Shown here: positions 26,722 through 34,430 of the stretch, one piece after another | How the letters are laid out: each line of letters opens with the position of its first letter | Numbering within the stretch: the stretch's first letter is position 1 | Assembly: GCF_005925325.1 (NCBI RefSeq) | Contig: NZ_SRMP01000001.1 | Span: 1,059,591-1,123,590 of the forward strand | Direction: 5' to 3' | Origin: Pedobacter helvus | GTDB lineage: Bacteria; Bacteroidota; Bacteroidia; Sphingobacteriales; Sphingobacteriaceae | DNA length: 64,000 nucleotides | The notes under the pieces: generated by a model | What the model was told of the DNA's origin: nothing | The model's database searches: none | What the model saw: the letters and a program-made list of their open reading frames with translations, nothing else | Position numbers and translations under genes: made by a program

Positions 26722-28356
26722 ATGAAAAAACTCATCTTTCTGATTTTGACTTTAATTATCAATCAATCGCTAGAAGCTAGCGAATGTTATAACTATCATA
26801 CATCTACAACGCAAGCTATTATAAAAACTGAACGCGGTATTTTCTATCGGTTGATAGAGAAAGACCCGAATGGCATAAGTTACGTTCAACAAATCCTTAA
26901 ACCGATAAAGGGAATTGATCTGGCAACTTATAAATACGCTGGCGAAGATGAAGCTACCTTTATGTTTAGCGACAAAAATGGTTTTTATCAATTGCCAAAA
27001 AATGAACAATATGAAGATAAAGTGGCTATTTATTCTAAAGTTTTATCGGCCAATGCCGGACAAAAACACATCAATGGCCGTATATTTTTAATCGATAACA
27101 AATGGTTTTATTTTACGGGTTGGAAAGATAAGATTACCAAAATTGCCTTGAATGGACTGCCTGCCAACATCACTAATGTTAAATGCTATAACTCTGGTTT
27201 GTACGTTAAAAACGATCAACAAGTGTTTTCCATTAATGTAGATTTGTATAGTTCGAAAGCTACTATTGAAACCATCCCGAATTTGAACCCAGCACAGGTT
27301 GTTTATTATGCATGCAATCCTTTAGAAAATGAAGATTTTATTGCTGATGAAAAGCATATTTATTCGATAAGACGAGAAGGAAGTTTTGATGACCTTACAC
27401 CTCAGTTTTTGGCTTTGGGTATTAAAGGAAAATTCAACCAGTTAAAGGTGATAGATAATCCCACTACCATTTGGTGGAGCGATAAAGTTATCAAAAAACG
27501 CGAAGGCCATTCGGTGTCGGGCAGAAATCCATTAACTGGCGAAGACATCGATATTTATTTTAGCTATTCCAATGCTACACCACTTCAGCCAAAGTACGGA
27601 CGCATTGCCTATATACGTTTTCAAGGTAAAATTTATCCCATTTGGGATGATAATTTTAGCCAGCCGTATGAGCTAAAAACCGATGCTTCAAAATTAGAGG
27701 CTATTGAAGGTAAATTGCTTAAAGGTGATGACTTTTATTACTTCGAAGCAGACAACGATTATAAAATTATCAGCACCAAAATCCCTTCAAGTGCGAAGTT
27801 TTTCCCTGGTGTTTACAGCTACGGAAAATACCTTTCAAAAGCTTTGGTTGAAGATGACTACATCCATTTTATTGGCGACCGGTTTAACATCCACATGGAA
27901 AATAAGAAAAAGTTAAGTAGTAAAGTTGTTAAACAATTAGGCCTGTTTTATCTCTTTAATAACGCCCTGTTTGATGGCGAAAAAAGTTACCCGATTAAAG
28001 CGGATTACGAAACTTTGATTTCTTTAGGTTCGTTTGTAGAAATAATTAACGGTTGCGCTGGCGAAATGCCAAACACGCCTCAGGTTCAACTTAAGTATCA
28101 TCAGTTTTTTAAGGATAAAGATGCGGTGTATTACTTTAACGAAAAAACCAAGCAACTACAAATTATTCAAACGGCCGATCCAAGCAGTGCTGAGGTAGAT
28201 AATTACGATTATTTGCAAGAGCTGTACAAGATTAAAGATGTTAAGGGAACCATAAAAAAAAAGTCTGAAGCAAGCTTGAACTATTACTTAATTGGCGGAG
28301 CAGTTGTATTGGTTTTAGCATTAGGTATTTTTTATTTTAAGAGAAGAAAAGCATGA
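26722..28356 (+). CDS. DKNYY-like exported protein with C-terminal membrane anchor
   Basis: 544 residues. A signal peptide (KKLIFLILTLIINQSLEAS) leads into a long repetitive beta domain with dispersed D-K-N/D-x-x-Y units (FSDKNGFYQLP, DNKWFYFTG, KDKDAVYYFNEKT). This is the hallmark of DKNYY proteins. A single C-terminal membrane helix (YYLIGGAVVLVLALGIFYF) precedes RRKA, so the protein probably sits in the inner membrane with its bulk in the periplasm. The unusual end looks like a sorting or anchor module (hydrophobic stretch plus Arg/Lys tail) but lacks a PxxP-type signal before it. The function is unknown. Confidence 0.82.
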   Translation: MKKLIFLILTLIINQSLEASECYNYHTSTTQAIIKTERGIFYRLIEKDPNGISYVQQILKPIKGIDLATYKYAGEDEATFMFSDKNGFYQLPKNEQYEDKVAIYSKVLSANAGQKHINGRIFLIDNKWFYFTGWKDKITKIALNGLPANITNVKCYNSGLYVKNDQQVFSINVDLYSSKATIETIPNLNPAQVVYYACNPLENEDFIADEKHIYSIRREGSFDDLTPQFLALGIKGKFNQLKVIDNPTTIWWSDKVIKKREGHSVSGRNPLTGEDIDIYFSYSNATPLQPKYGRIAYIRFQGKIYPIWDDNFSQPYELKTDASKLEAIEGKLLKGDDFYYFEADNDYKIISTKIPSSAKFFPGVYSYGKYLSKALVEDDYIHFIGDRFNIHMENKKKLSSKVVKQLGLFYLFNNALFDGEKSYPIKADYETLISLGSFVEIINGCAGEMPNTPQVQLKYHQFFKDKDAVYYFNEKTKQLQIIQTADPSSAEVDNYDYLQELYKIKDVKGTIKKKSEASLNYYLIGGAVVLVLALGIFYFKRRKA

Positions 28357-28730
28357 GGGTAATCGGAATGTTTTGGACAAGGATTTAACGGAGAGGTATC
28401 AAAAAAATAATGAACGTTGTAGGAAGCGTTTAGCATGGTGCTTTGATTAAAGTAACGACGTTGCTAAGAACGAGGATTGGCATAGCAGATATTTTGAGTG
28501 AAAAACGTTGAAACCACTTGCACTATCATTCAAGTAGCACTGCTAAAATAATTTTCAGCCTTGATGGTGGATAGAGCGAAGCAAGGCCTTAAATTATTTT
28601 GATAAGTGGTTTGACGAATTTTCGCCAAAATAGATGCAAGCCTTGACTTTTGCTCCACTTTTTGTCAAGAAAAAGTGGAAAAGCCTGCCCGGCTAGGGCA
28701 TATAAAATTTATGATTGCCAGAATGAATGT
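28357..28730. repeat. Intergenic region with nested inverted repeats
   Basis: No gene is seen. Three nested stems occur: AAACCACTT (28511-28519) with AAGTGGTTT (28604-28612), AAAATAATTT (28545-28554) with AAATTATTTT (28591-28600), and GCCTTG (28558-28563) with CAAGGC (28582-28587). A separate hairpin follows, CCACTTTTT (28655-28663) with AAAAAGTGG (28670-28678) and a 6-nt loop. Together they could fold as a structured transcript of about 170 nt or act as a cruciform/REP-like element. Confidence 0.6.
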
Positions 28731-29210
28731 ATGAAACCTAATAAACCCATTTTAATTGCCGGCTTAGTCATTTTCGCAATCAGCGTTTGTATCATCTTTC
28801 CGTACGAAAGTAACAAATCTAATTACATCGACGATCTGAAATTTACGTTCCTAACACTCGCACTTTCCATGTTTATCCTCATGTACAGCTTAATGGGCAA
28901 ACATTTTTTTAAAGGACTGCTTTTCCTTTTGTTCAGTGCCGTATTCAGTTTTGCCTGCTGGTCGCTGTTTATGTACAACGATTTTTGGGGCATTATTCCA
29001 GCCTTGTATGCTGGTATTCCGGCAGGTATAGTTGCAGGATTAGTATTTTTAATTTTCAATTATCAATTTATCAAAGATGAAAACAAGGTTAGTCGTTTGA
29101 TAAAGCGATGCGTTTTGTACAGTGTAATCCTGCTTGTTTCATCTGTTTTATTTGCCAAAGGTGGCGACTGGATTTTTGAGCTTACAGAATATTTAAAGAA
29201 TATAACGTAG
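28731..29210 (+). CDS. Four-helix membrane protein
   Basis: 159 residues from the ATG at 28731; the frame opens further upstream inside the hairpin region, but that part has no coding character. The four hydrophobic spans are ILIAGLVIFAISVCIIF, FTFLTLALSMFILMYSL, FKGLLFLLFSAVFSFACWSLF and a Gly/Ala-rich segment (GIPAGIVAGLVFLIF), with one more near VILLVSSVLFAKG. The Gly/Pro-rich helix resembles one in the membrane protein at 30044. The function is unknown. Confidence 0.74.
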   Translation: MKPNKPILIAGLVIFAISVCIIFPYESNKSNYIDDLKFTFLTLALSMFILMYSLMGKHFFKGLLFLLFSAVFSFACWSLFMYNDFWGIIPALYAGIPAGIVAGLVFLIFNYQFIKDENKVSRLIKRCVLYSVILLVSSVLFAKGGDWIFELTEYLKNIT

Positions 29211-29236
29211 ATCTCTACCAATAACCAAACTAACCT

Positions 29237-30034
29237 ATGAAAAAAACAATCCTGCTACTCTCCATTCCTTTAGCCCTAACTGGGATATTTTTATTGTACA
29301 ACAGTTACATTCCAATCGTCTACCACAATGAGTGTAACGACCCACATTTGTATCGCTATCAATTTGGTATTTACAAAATAGATACTTTGGGCAAAAACGA
29401 GGTAAATTTTAAGCAAATTGGGAATGTGGCAGATTATTTTGGTCTCGATAAATCAGCTTGTTTAGACGGCGTTTACAAGTACGAACAAGCTTTGCGTAAA
29501 AAAGAAATCGATAGTGTAAACAAAAGCCTAAACTGGCAACTGGTTAAGCATAATCTATACAAAAATAAAAATGGCGAACTTGGTTTTAGGGAAATCATCA
29601 GCTTGGGCGAAGGCACTGCCCCAGTTGCGACCTACATTACCAAATTCGGCTTTAATGAAGGAAACCCCTTAAACAAAACCATAGATACAGCCACCTTTAC
29701 CGACCTGGGAAGTCGTTACTATAAAGACAAAAATTACATTTACCAACACTACACCATGGCATACGGCGGGAGTTTTTACGTTAATACCGATGTTGATTAC
29801 AAAACTTTCCAGGTAATTGGCGATGTGTACGCAAAGGATAAAAACCACATTTATGAAGAACGGACAGGGATCATGGAAAATGCCGACTATAAAACTTTTA
29901 AAACGGCTGTAGGTATTGGCCCCTATGCGAAAGATAAAAATGGGTACTATTCTTGGGGTGAAAAAATAGATACCTTAAACCAGGATATTCCCGAAGAAAA
30001 AGAGGCCATTAAAAAGCTGATGAAACTTCGCTAA
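29237..30034 (+). CDS. DKNYY family protein
   Basis: 265 residues. The N-terminal hydrophobic segment (ILLLSIPLALTGIFLLYNSY) acts as a signal or anchor. The C-terminal half carries three regular KDKN units (YYKDKNYIYQ at 162-171, YAKDKNHIYE at 198-207, YAKDKNGYYS at 230-239), separated by the linking D-y-x-T-F strands (DYKTFQVIGD, DYKTFKTAVG). This is a clear DKNYY repeat protein. The family is common in Bacteroidota and in toxin-immunity neighbourhoods, but its biochemical role is unknown. It is cotranscribed with membrane-protein genes on both sides. Confidence 0.88.
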   Translation: MKKTILLLSIPLALTGIFLLYNSYIPIVYHNECNDPHLYRYQFGIYKIDTLGKNEVNFKQIGNVADYFGLDKSACLDGVYKYEQALRKKEIDSVNKSLNWQLVKHNLYKNKNGELGFREIISLGEGTAPVATYITKFGFNEGNPLNKTIDTATFTDLGSRYYKDKNYIYQHYTMAYGGSFYVNTDVDYKTFQVIGDVYAKDKNHIYEERTGIMENADYKTFKTAVGIGPYAKDKNGYYSWGEKIDTLNQDIPEEKEAIKKLMKLR

Positions 30035-30043
30035 ACTAAAAAA

Positions 30044-30472
30044 ATGCTCAACAGAATTAAGAAACTTATTTTTACTGCCATTACCATCGAAATTGTAGGT
30101 GCATTTCTGCTCGCATCTTTTTTTTACACAGTGTTTTTTGGTTTGAAAGAAACTGTAGCAATTCTCCAATGGCTATGTTTTCCATTATTAATAGCTTGTG
30201 CCATCACTTATGCCTTTGGCTGGTTCATCTGCAATCGCTTTTCAGCCCGCTATCACTTTAAAAAATGGCAGGGTGTGGTCATCATGTTCGCCTTGCTTTT
30301 AGTCGGTATTTTTGGTGGCATGCTTACACTTTCTATTTCGGCAAACAACGATATTAATGAAATTACAGACGTTTTTCCAGTAGTTTTAGTGTTTCTGGCT
30401 TTTGGTGGTTTGCCCACCTTAATTTTAGGTTTGTGGTTGGGCAACCGTTTAAGCAAACTCAATCCTTCCTGA
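30044..30472 (+). CDS. Four-helix membrane protein
   Basis: 142 residues, almost wholly membrane-embedded: FTAITIEIVGAFLLASFFYTVFFG, LCFPLLIACAITYAFGWF, VVIMFALLLVGIFGGML and VFLAFGGLPTLILGLWLG. It starts 9 bp after the DKNYY gene and ends 2 bp before the GIDE-like gene, so the three form one operon. It may be a paralogue of the membrane protein at 28731. The function is unknown. Confidence 0.74.
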   Translation: MLNRIKKLIFTAITIEIVGAFLLASFFYTVFFGLKETVAILQWLCFPLLIACAITYAFGWFICNRFSARYHFKKWQGVVIMFALLLVGIFGGMLTLSISANNDINEITDVFPVVLVFLAFGGLPTLILGLWLGNRLSKLNPS

Positions 30473-30474
30473 TC

Positions 30475-31467
30475 ATGAAGACACTCTATTTGATCATATT
30501 CGGCATATCAGCTTTGCTTTTTGTGGCTTTATTTTTTAGTCACTTAATGATTGCCATTGTACCCATTATTGGCGCAATTGTAGTTTGGTTGGTCAGCAAA
30601 ACTTCCATCAAATTAATTAAAACCAAATTTACACTCATCCATTTGCTTAACGAGGGTTTGGTTAAAATACAAGGTACCATTACAGCACCAAAAACCTTCA
30701 CCACGCCTTATTTTAAGCAAGAATGTATTGGTTATTACTACAAAAAAGCAGACCTAACTTACGATAGCGAGAGTGGTAGCGAGTACGAAAAAGACGCAAC
30801 TATCGAAGAAGAATTTCAAGATTTTTACCTCACAGATGCTACCGGAAAAATTAAGGTAATTGCGCCTCGGTTTAACCTCGCCTTTTTACCAGTTAAGACA
30901 GATACCGTTCACAGCATTAAATATGCGGTAGATGATGTTCGACATAGCGAAAGAATACTTAAAAATGGCGATAAGATTTCGGTAATGGGCTACGCTAAGA
31001 GAAATGCAGGTTACAGTTTCGAAATTATTGAACAGCCCAACAATCCGATAGTGATCAGTAATGCTGATTTTGAAAGCAAAAGCCGAAAATCTTTCCAGGT
31101 CTTCAAATTTATATTGCCTTACCTCATATTAATGTACCTCTCGGTCAACTATTTCGTGTTTTTTGCACCTCTCCATCATTGGAAACAAAATGATGCGCTC
31201 ATCGTTTTTGGCTTCTTCGGCGTGCCCATCTTAGGAATTATTTCAGCTATAATCGGCAAAAAAGAAACTGGTTGTCTTTACGTATTTTTCTCTGTTTTAG
31301 GCGGAACGCTTCTGCTCACTTCGCTATTAACTTTCCCTTTGTTGTGCTTGCTCTTGATAAGCAAAACAGCCTTTTACACAATTGTTTGCGTGTGGCTCTC
31401 CGTTTTTGTATGTACATTGCTGGGCTTAGGTATTAACTACAAAAAATTGGCAGATCTTAACGAATAA
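30475..31467 (+). CDS. Membrane protein with GIDE-type (MULAN/MAPL-like) domain
   Basis: 330 residues from the ATG at 30475. A membrane helical hairpin at the start (YLIIFGISALLFVALFFSHLMIAIVPIIGAIVVW) is followed by a beta-rich domain. Its order matches the bacterial relatives of the GIDE/BAM domain of mitochondrial E3 ligases: VKIQGTITAP, then CIGYYYKK, then DFYLTDATGKIKV, then KNGDKISVMGYAKRN. There is no RING finger, so ubiquitin ligase activity is not expected. Three or more C-terminal membrane helices follow. The end of the gene (NYKKLADLNE) overlaps the first CGAAT half-site of the next promoter. A degenerate copy of this 3' end lies at about 38329-38362. Confidence 0.8.
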   Translation: MKTLYLIIFGISALLFVALFFSHLMIAIVPIIGAIVVWLVSKTSIKLIKTKFTLIHLLNEGLVKIQGTITAPKTFTTPYFKQECIGYYYKKADLTYDSESGSEYEKDATIEEEFQDFYLTDATGKIKVIAPRFNLAFLPVKTDTVHSIKYAVDDVRHSERILKNGDKISVMGYAKRNAGYSFEIIEQPNNPIVISNADFESKSRKSFQVFKFILPYLILMYLSVNYFVFFAPLHHWKQNDALIVFGFFGVPILGIISAIIGKKETGCLYVFFSVLGGTLLLTSLLTFPLLCLLLISKTAFYTIVCVWLSVFVCTLLGLGINYKKLADLNE

Positions 31468-31528
31468 TAAGCCAGCCCTAGCGAATTCTAATTACTACAA
31501 ATACCTTAAGAATTTATTTTTAAATTTA
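31461..31528 (+). promoter_or_regulatory. CGAAT tandem-site promoter, copy e
   Basis: CGAATAATAA at 31461 and CGAATTCTAA at 31482 are 21 bp apart. TAAATTTA (31521-31528) starts 39 bp after the second. The first half-site lies inside the last codons of the preceding gene. The ATG of the next gene is at 31544, giving a leader of about 10 nt. Confidence 0.72.
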
Positions 31529-31543
31529 ATTAAACATCTATCT

Positions 31544-31993
31544 ATGGAAAACAAATTTTACAAACAACAAGGCGATGAGTATATCGCAAAGAAAGACCGT
31601 TTAGTTCCAATAATTGGATTGCTAATTTTCGTGGGCATTGCTGTCTATTTCTTTATCGATGGCGCCAAGCACGATGGTGTTCCTTATTGGGTATTTCCAC
31701 TCTTTCCAATTGCATTGGTCCTGTATCAAATCGGGCTATCGGCGAAGCTAAATCTTTCTACTAAAATGGCTACAGAAAGTTGGTTCGGCATTAAGCTTAA
31801 AGAATATCATTTTAACTCCGTTTCAAGGTTTATCGTGGTTAAAAAAACAGTAAACCTAATTAGTGCAGGCTATGGTGCATCAATCGCTTTCAAAACTGCA
31901 GGCAAAGAGGAAAAGGAAATTGCTTTTGCCCACTTTAAGAAGAAAGAAATTGCCGAAGAATTTTTAGCAGAGACACAACGGTTAATGAAATAG
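31544..31993 (+). CDS. Two-helix membrane protein
   Basis: 149 residues. Two membrane helices (VPIIGLLIFVGIAVYFFIDG and YWVFPLFPIALVLYQIGL) are followed by a small cytoplasmic beta-helix domain (FGIKLKEYHFNSVSRFIVVKK, FAHFKKKEIAEEFLAETQRL). The order of strands and the last helix resembles a short PH-like domain; this is a guess. It has its own CGAAT promoter. The promoter and first codons have a decayed duplicate at 38355-38460, where the gene body is missing. Confidence 0.78.
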   Translation: MENKFYKQQGDEYIAKKDRLVPIIGLLIFVGIAVYFFIDGAKHDGVPYWVFPLFPIALVLYQIGLSAKLNLSTKMATESWFGIKLKEYHFNSVSRFIVVKKTVNLISAGYGASIAFKTAGKEEKEIAFAHFKKKEIAEEFLAETQRLMK

Positions 31994-32047
31994 AAATATT
32001 TGAAGTGAGGAAATGATGAGGAAAACTTTGTCAGTGTTTTTTGGCAA

Positions 32048-32285
32048 TTGTAGCCCCGCTTTTTGTTACCCCCGATAAAAATCGGGATCCACGTCAATCG
32101 GGTTTAGCACACCAAGCCAGTAGTGCTTTTGAGGGGTTTGCTTTGCACCGCCTTAAGTTCTATAGCCCCGATTGAAGCGGAAATCGCTTTACCAAGTCCC
32201 CGCCGTGGCGGGGATTTAGGGTAAAGGGATAAGAGCGGAAAGCGGGACGAACATTAAAAAGGGAAACAGCAACTGCGCTTCAAAT
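32048..32285 (+). repeat. Large interspersed structured element, copy 1
   Basis: About 238 bp. Blocks shared with 38496-38749 are TTGTAGCCCCGCTTTTTGTTA, CACCAAGCC.GTAG, TTGAGGGGTTT, GCACCGCCTTAAGTT, TATAGCCCCGATTGAAGCGG, GAGCGGAAAGCGGGACGAAC and GCGCTTCAAAT. Two places vary and hold hairpin tips: CCCGAT-aaaa-ATCGGG near 32071-32086 and TCCCCGCCGTGGCGGGGA near 32197-32214. The element fills the 374-bp gap between the genes at 31544 and 32368; no gene is seen there. Confidence 0.75.
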
Positions 32286-32367
32286 CATAGATGTAATAAA
32301 CTTCCACACTACAAAGCGATTAATGCCTCGGAAAGGGCAATCATTATACAAAAAAATCAGCATAGAT

Positions 32368-33000
32368 ATGACAACCAAGACATTCAAAGAAGATTTTCGA
32401 AAGAGAACAAAGGGTATCGACAACATAATGATTGAAGCAATGTTCAGTGACTATGTTTTGTATAAAAATGGGAAGCGAATTGGTGTACTTTTCGATAACA
32501 AACTGCTGTTGATTTCTACCGAAAACCTGAAAAAATTATTGCCCGATGCACCTGAAGAAACTTCTTTTGATTGGGGTTACTACAAATTAACCCACATCGA
32601 AGATTTGGAAAATGTAGCGCTTTTGGAACAGACCATAAACACCACTTACAATGATTTGTATTTTGAGCAAGAGTTAGTGGCAGACCTATCTGCTATGATG
32701 GAAAGCTACGCCAGTTATCCCGATATTACAGCAAAAATATACAACCATCATATTACCTTTCTGCGATTTTGCTACGAAAAGAAATTGCTTAAAAAACAGC
32801 CAATCGATCAGCTGGGGCGCATCGTCCGGATGCATTATACCAACAGTGATTTAACTGAAGACGGAATAAAAACATTTGAACAATTGTATGAAAAATGGCT
32901 TAATTATAACGATAAAAATGATGATAAAACAGATACAAGGGCGGTAGATACAAAAACGCTGGAAAAGTATTACACCAAAATTCTTGCAGAGCAAGCATAG
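32368..33000 (+). CDS. Protein with N-terminal TfoX-like domain
   Basis: 210 residues from the ATG at 32368. Residues about 5-85 follow the TfoX N-terminal pattern: MFSDYVLYKNGKRIGVLFDNKLLLI, then SFDWGYYKL, then a helix with LENVALLEQTI. The C-terminal half is helical (DLSAMMESYASYPDITAKIYN, LRFCYEKKLLKKQPIDQL) and unassigned. No signal peptide, probably cytoplasmic. TfoX-N domains also occur outside competence. Here the neighbours are immunity-type genes (Imm17 directly downstream), so a role in that setting is more likely than competence; this is inference. Confidence 0.7.
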   Translation: MTTKTFKEDFRKRTKGIDNIMIEAMFSDYVLYKNGKRIGVLFDNKLLLISTENLKKLLPDAPEETSFDWGYYKLTHIEDLENVALLEQTINTTYNDLYFEQELVADLSAMMESYASYPDITAKIYNHHITFLRFCYEKKLLKKQPIDQLGRIVRMHYTNSDLTEDGIKTFEQLYEKWLNYNDKNDDKTDTRAVDTKTLEKYYTKILAEQA

Positions 33001-33007
33001 CATAGCG

Positions 33008-33259
33008 ATGGATTATTTAGAACAGGCACAACAGTACATCTCTGATCAAAAGCACGGTTTCGAATATTTTGCACTGGTGTTGGGAATTTTCTTTGCTTGG
33101 TCGGCAATTGGTAACTGGAACTGGTTTTACGACCCGCCCTATAACTCGGTAAAAAATCCTATCGGTTATTGGTTAGGGCGCAAAGCATTTAGGGTAACCA
33201 TTTTTATTTTCGGCATTTTTTTAATAGCCGGTGCGGTTTGGCTTTTAATGGGTGAGTAA
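33008..33259 (+). CDS. Immunity protein 17 family membrane protein
   Basis: 83 residues from the ATG at 33008. Two membrane helices (FEYFALVLGIFFAWSAIGNW and VTIFIFGIFLIAGAVWLLMG) flank a short loop, WNWFYDPPYNSVKNPIGYWLGRKAFR. A helix start, a W-x-W...DPP loop, a LGRKxxR segment and a second helix match Imm17 as I recall it. Imm17 proteins are predicted immunity proteins for toxins delivered between bacteria. It starts 7 bp after the TfoX-like gene. No toxin gene follows; instead there is a 475-bp stretch of gene remnants. Confidence 0.78.
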   Translation: MDYLEQAQQYISDQKHGFEYFALVLGIFFAWSAIGNWNWFYDPPYNSVKNPIGYWLGRKAFRVTIFIFGIFLIAGAVWLLMGE

Positions 33260-33291
33260 ATAATAGGGATAAATAAGAGCTCACGAAATGA

Positions 33292-33453
33292 CATATCAAA
33301 AGAAAATTATACGGGCTTGGCGAGAAGAAAACTACGGCTTTTCTGAACTATGTCTACAAAGGTAGTACGCCAATTGACTTTTCTACACCTAATTGGCAAT
33401 ACGATGCGGAGCAAGTAAGTGAATTTATAAAGAAGAACAGAAACAGAAAATAA
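33292..33453 (+). pseudogene. Gene remnant (C-terminal fragment)
   Basis: A 53-codon open frame without a start codon follows a TGA and reads, in part, KKTTAFLNYVYKGSTPIDF and QYDAEQVSEFIKKNRN before a TAA. Its composition is clearly protein-like, but no family could be named. It is read as the surviving 3' end of a lost gene. Confidence 0.45.
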
Positions 33454-33522
33454 GACTACCGCCTGCCAAAGTTTGCCTTGCGAAGCTCCGAGACGTAATA
33501 TATTAACAAAACGCCCATCAAA

Positions 33523-33627
33523 ATGAATAAAGAAGAATTAAAGAAACAATTTCTGCTAAAAAGGTTGGAAGACCCCAATGTAGAAGAGTGGAAAAAAAAG
33601 GACATCAGAGGATTGCAAAATATTTGA
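33523..33627 (+). pseudogene. Short ORF, probable truncated gene start
   Basis: 34 codons from an ATG (MNKEELKKQFLLKRLEDPNV ... ) to TGA. The charged helical sequence looks like the N-terminus of a larger protein cut short. Directly downstream, at 33651-33689, lies a 39-bp copy (two mismatches) of the promoter-proximal and start region of the SUKH gene (34420-34458), which runs into a stop after eleven codons (MTDKNLQKLIP). Confidence 0.4.
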
Positions 33628-33650
33628 ATTTTGATTGACCGTTTTTTTTA

Positions 33651-33689
33651 ACAAAACGCTTATGACAGACAAGAACTTACAAAAATTAA
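33651..33689 (+). repeat. Duplicate of the 5' end of the SUKH gene
   Basis: ACAAAACGCTTATGACAGAC and the following AAGAACTTACAAAAATTAA match 34420-34458 with two mismatches. That region includes the start codon and first nine codons of the SUKH protein gene. After this point the sequences diverge. It marks a past partial duplication or recombination between related immunity genes. Confidence 0.8.
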
Positions 33690-33743
33690 TACCCTAATCA
33701 ATCAAAATCCAGAATTCATAAATCTATCAGAATATTGACCGTT

Positions 33744-34202
33744 ATGACAGAACTCACTAGCGATATTGAGCAAGAATTATTGAAAGCTATGGACGATTAC
33801 AAAGCCATTGCTCAATTACTTATTGATAAGCTGATTACAGAAACAGACCAACCGGAAAAAGCAGAAATTCAGGCAGGACGTTATTTTGAAATTCAGAATG
33901 CAGATCTGTTAAATGGACAAGAAAATCTTTCAGACAATTGGTGGTTTGATGTTCACGGCGAACATTGTCTGTTTAGAAATTTGATAACAGGACAAACTCT
34001 TGAGGTTTCACTTGGAAATAAAGAAAGTATAGCCAATCTCGATCCTTATTTCTTCTATAATTTTTTGGAAACAACGGAAAACTTCAGACATCTGACAAAA
34101 TATTTCAAAAATCCATTTAACGACACTTTGAACTTGTTTAAGAAATTGGAAAAGAAACAAAAAATGGTAAATATTTATGGTGTGAATTTTAGAAAACTAT
34201 AG
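33744..34202 (+). CDS. DUF6896-like protein, possible immunity protein
   Basis: 152 residues from the ATG at 33744. No signal peptide. After an N-terminal helix (DIEQELLKAMDDYKAIAQLL), the core WWFDVHGEHCLFRNLITGQT ... LDPYFFYNFLETTENF follows the pattern I associate with DUF6896 (an HG-x-x-C-x-F stretch, a T-G-Q, then L-D-P-x-F-F...F-x-x-T-T). DUF6896 proteins often sit in polyimmunity loci. The assignment is moderate. It lies between two partial copies of the SUKH gene start. Confidence 0.7.
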   Translation: MTELTSDIEQELLKAMDDYKAIAQLLIDKLITETDQPEKAEIQAGRYFEIQNADLLNGQENLSDNWWFDVHGEHCLFRNLITGQTLEVSLGNKESIANLDPYFFYNFLETTENFRHLTKYFKNPFNDTLNLFKKLEKKQKMVNIYGVNFRKL

Positions 34203-34430
34203 AGAATAGCTAAGCTCCGAGATGCTGGCGCAATGCTTTTCCCAAAACAACAACACTAAAAATTTAGAACTGATACCTGAAATGCGGAAAAACGTAGAAG
34301 GAATTGCAAAATGGCGAATGAGTATTTTAGACCTGTGCGCCAGATAAAACCGAATGCCTAACAAATTTTTACGTAAGGTTGGCCAACGTGCAAAATTTGA
34401 ATACCCATTTTTTAATTGAACAAAATGTTT

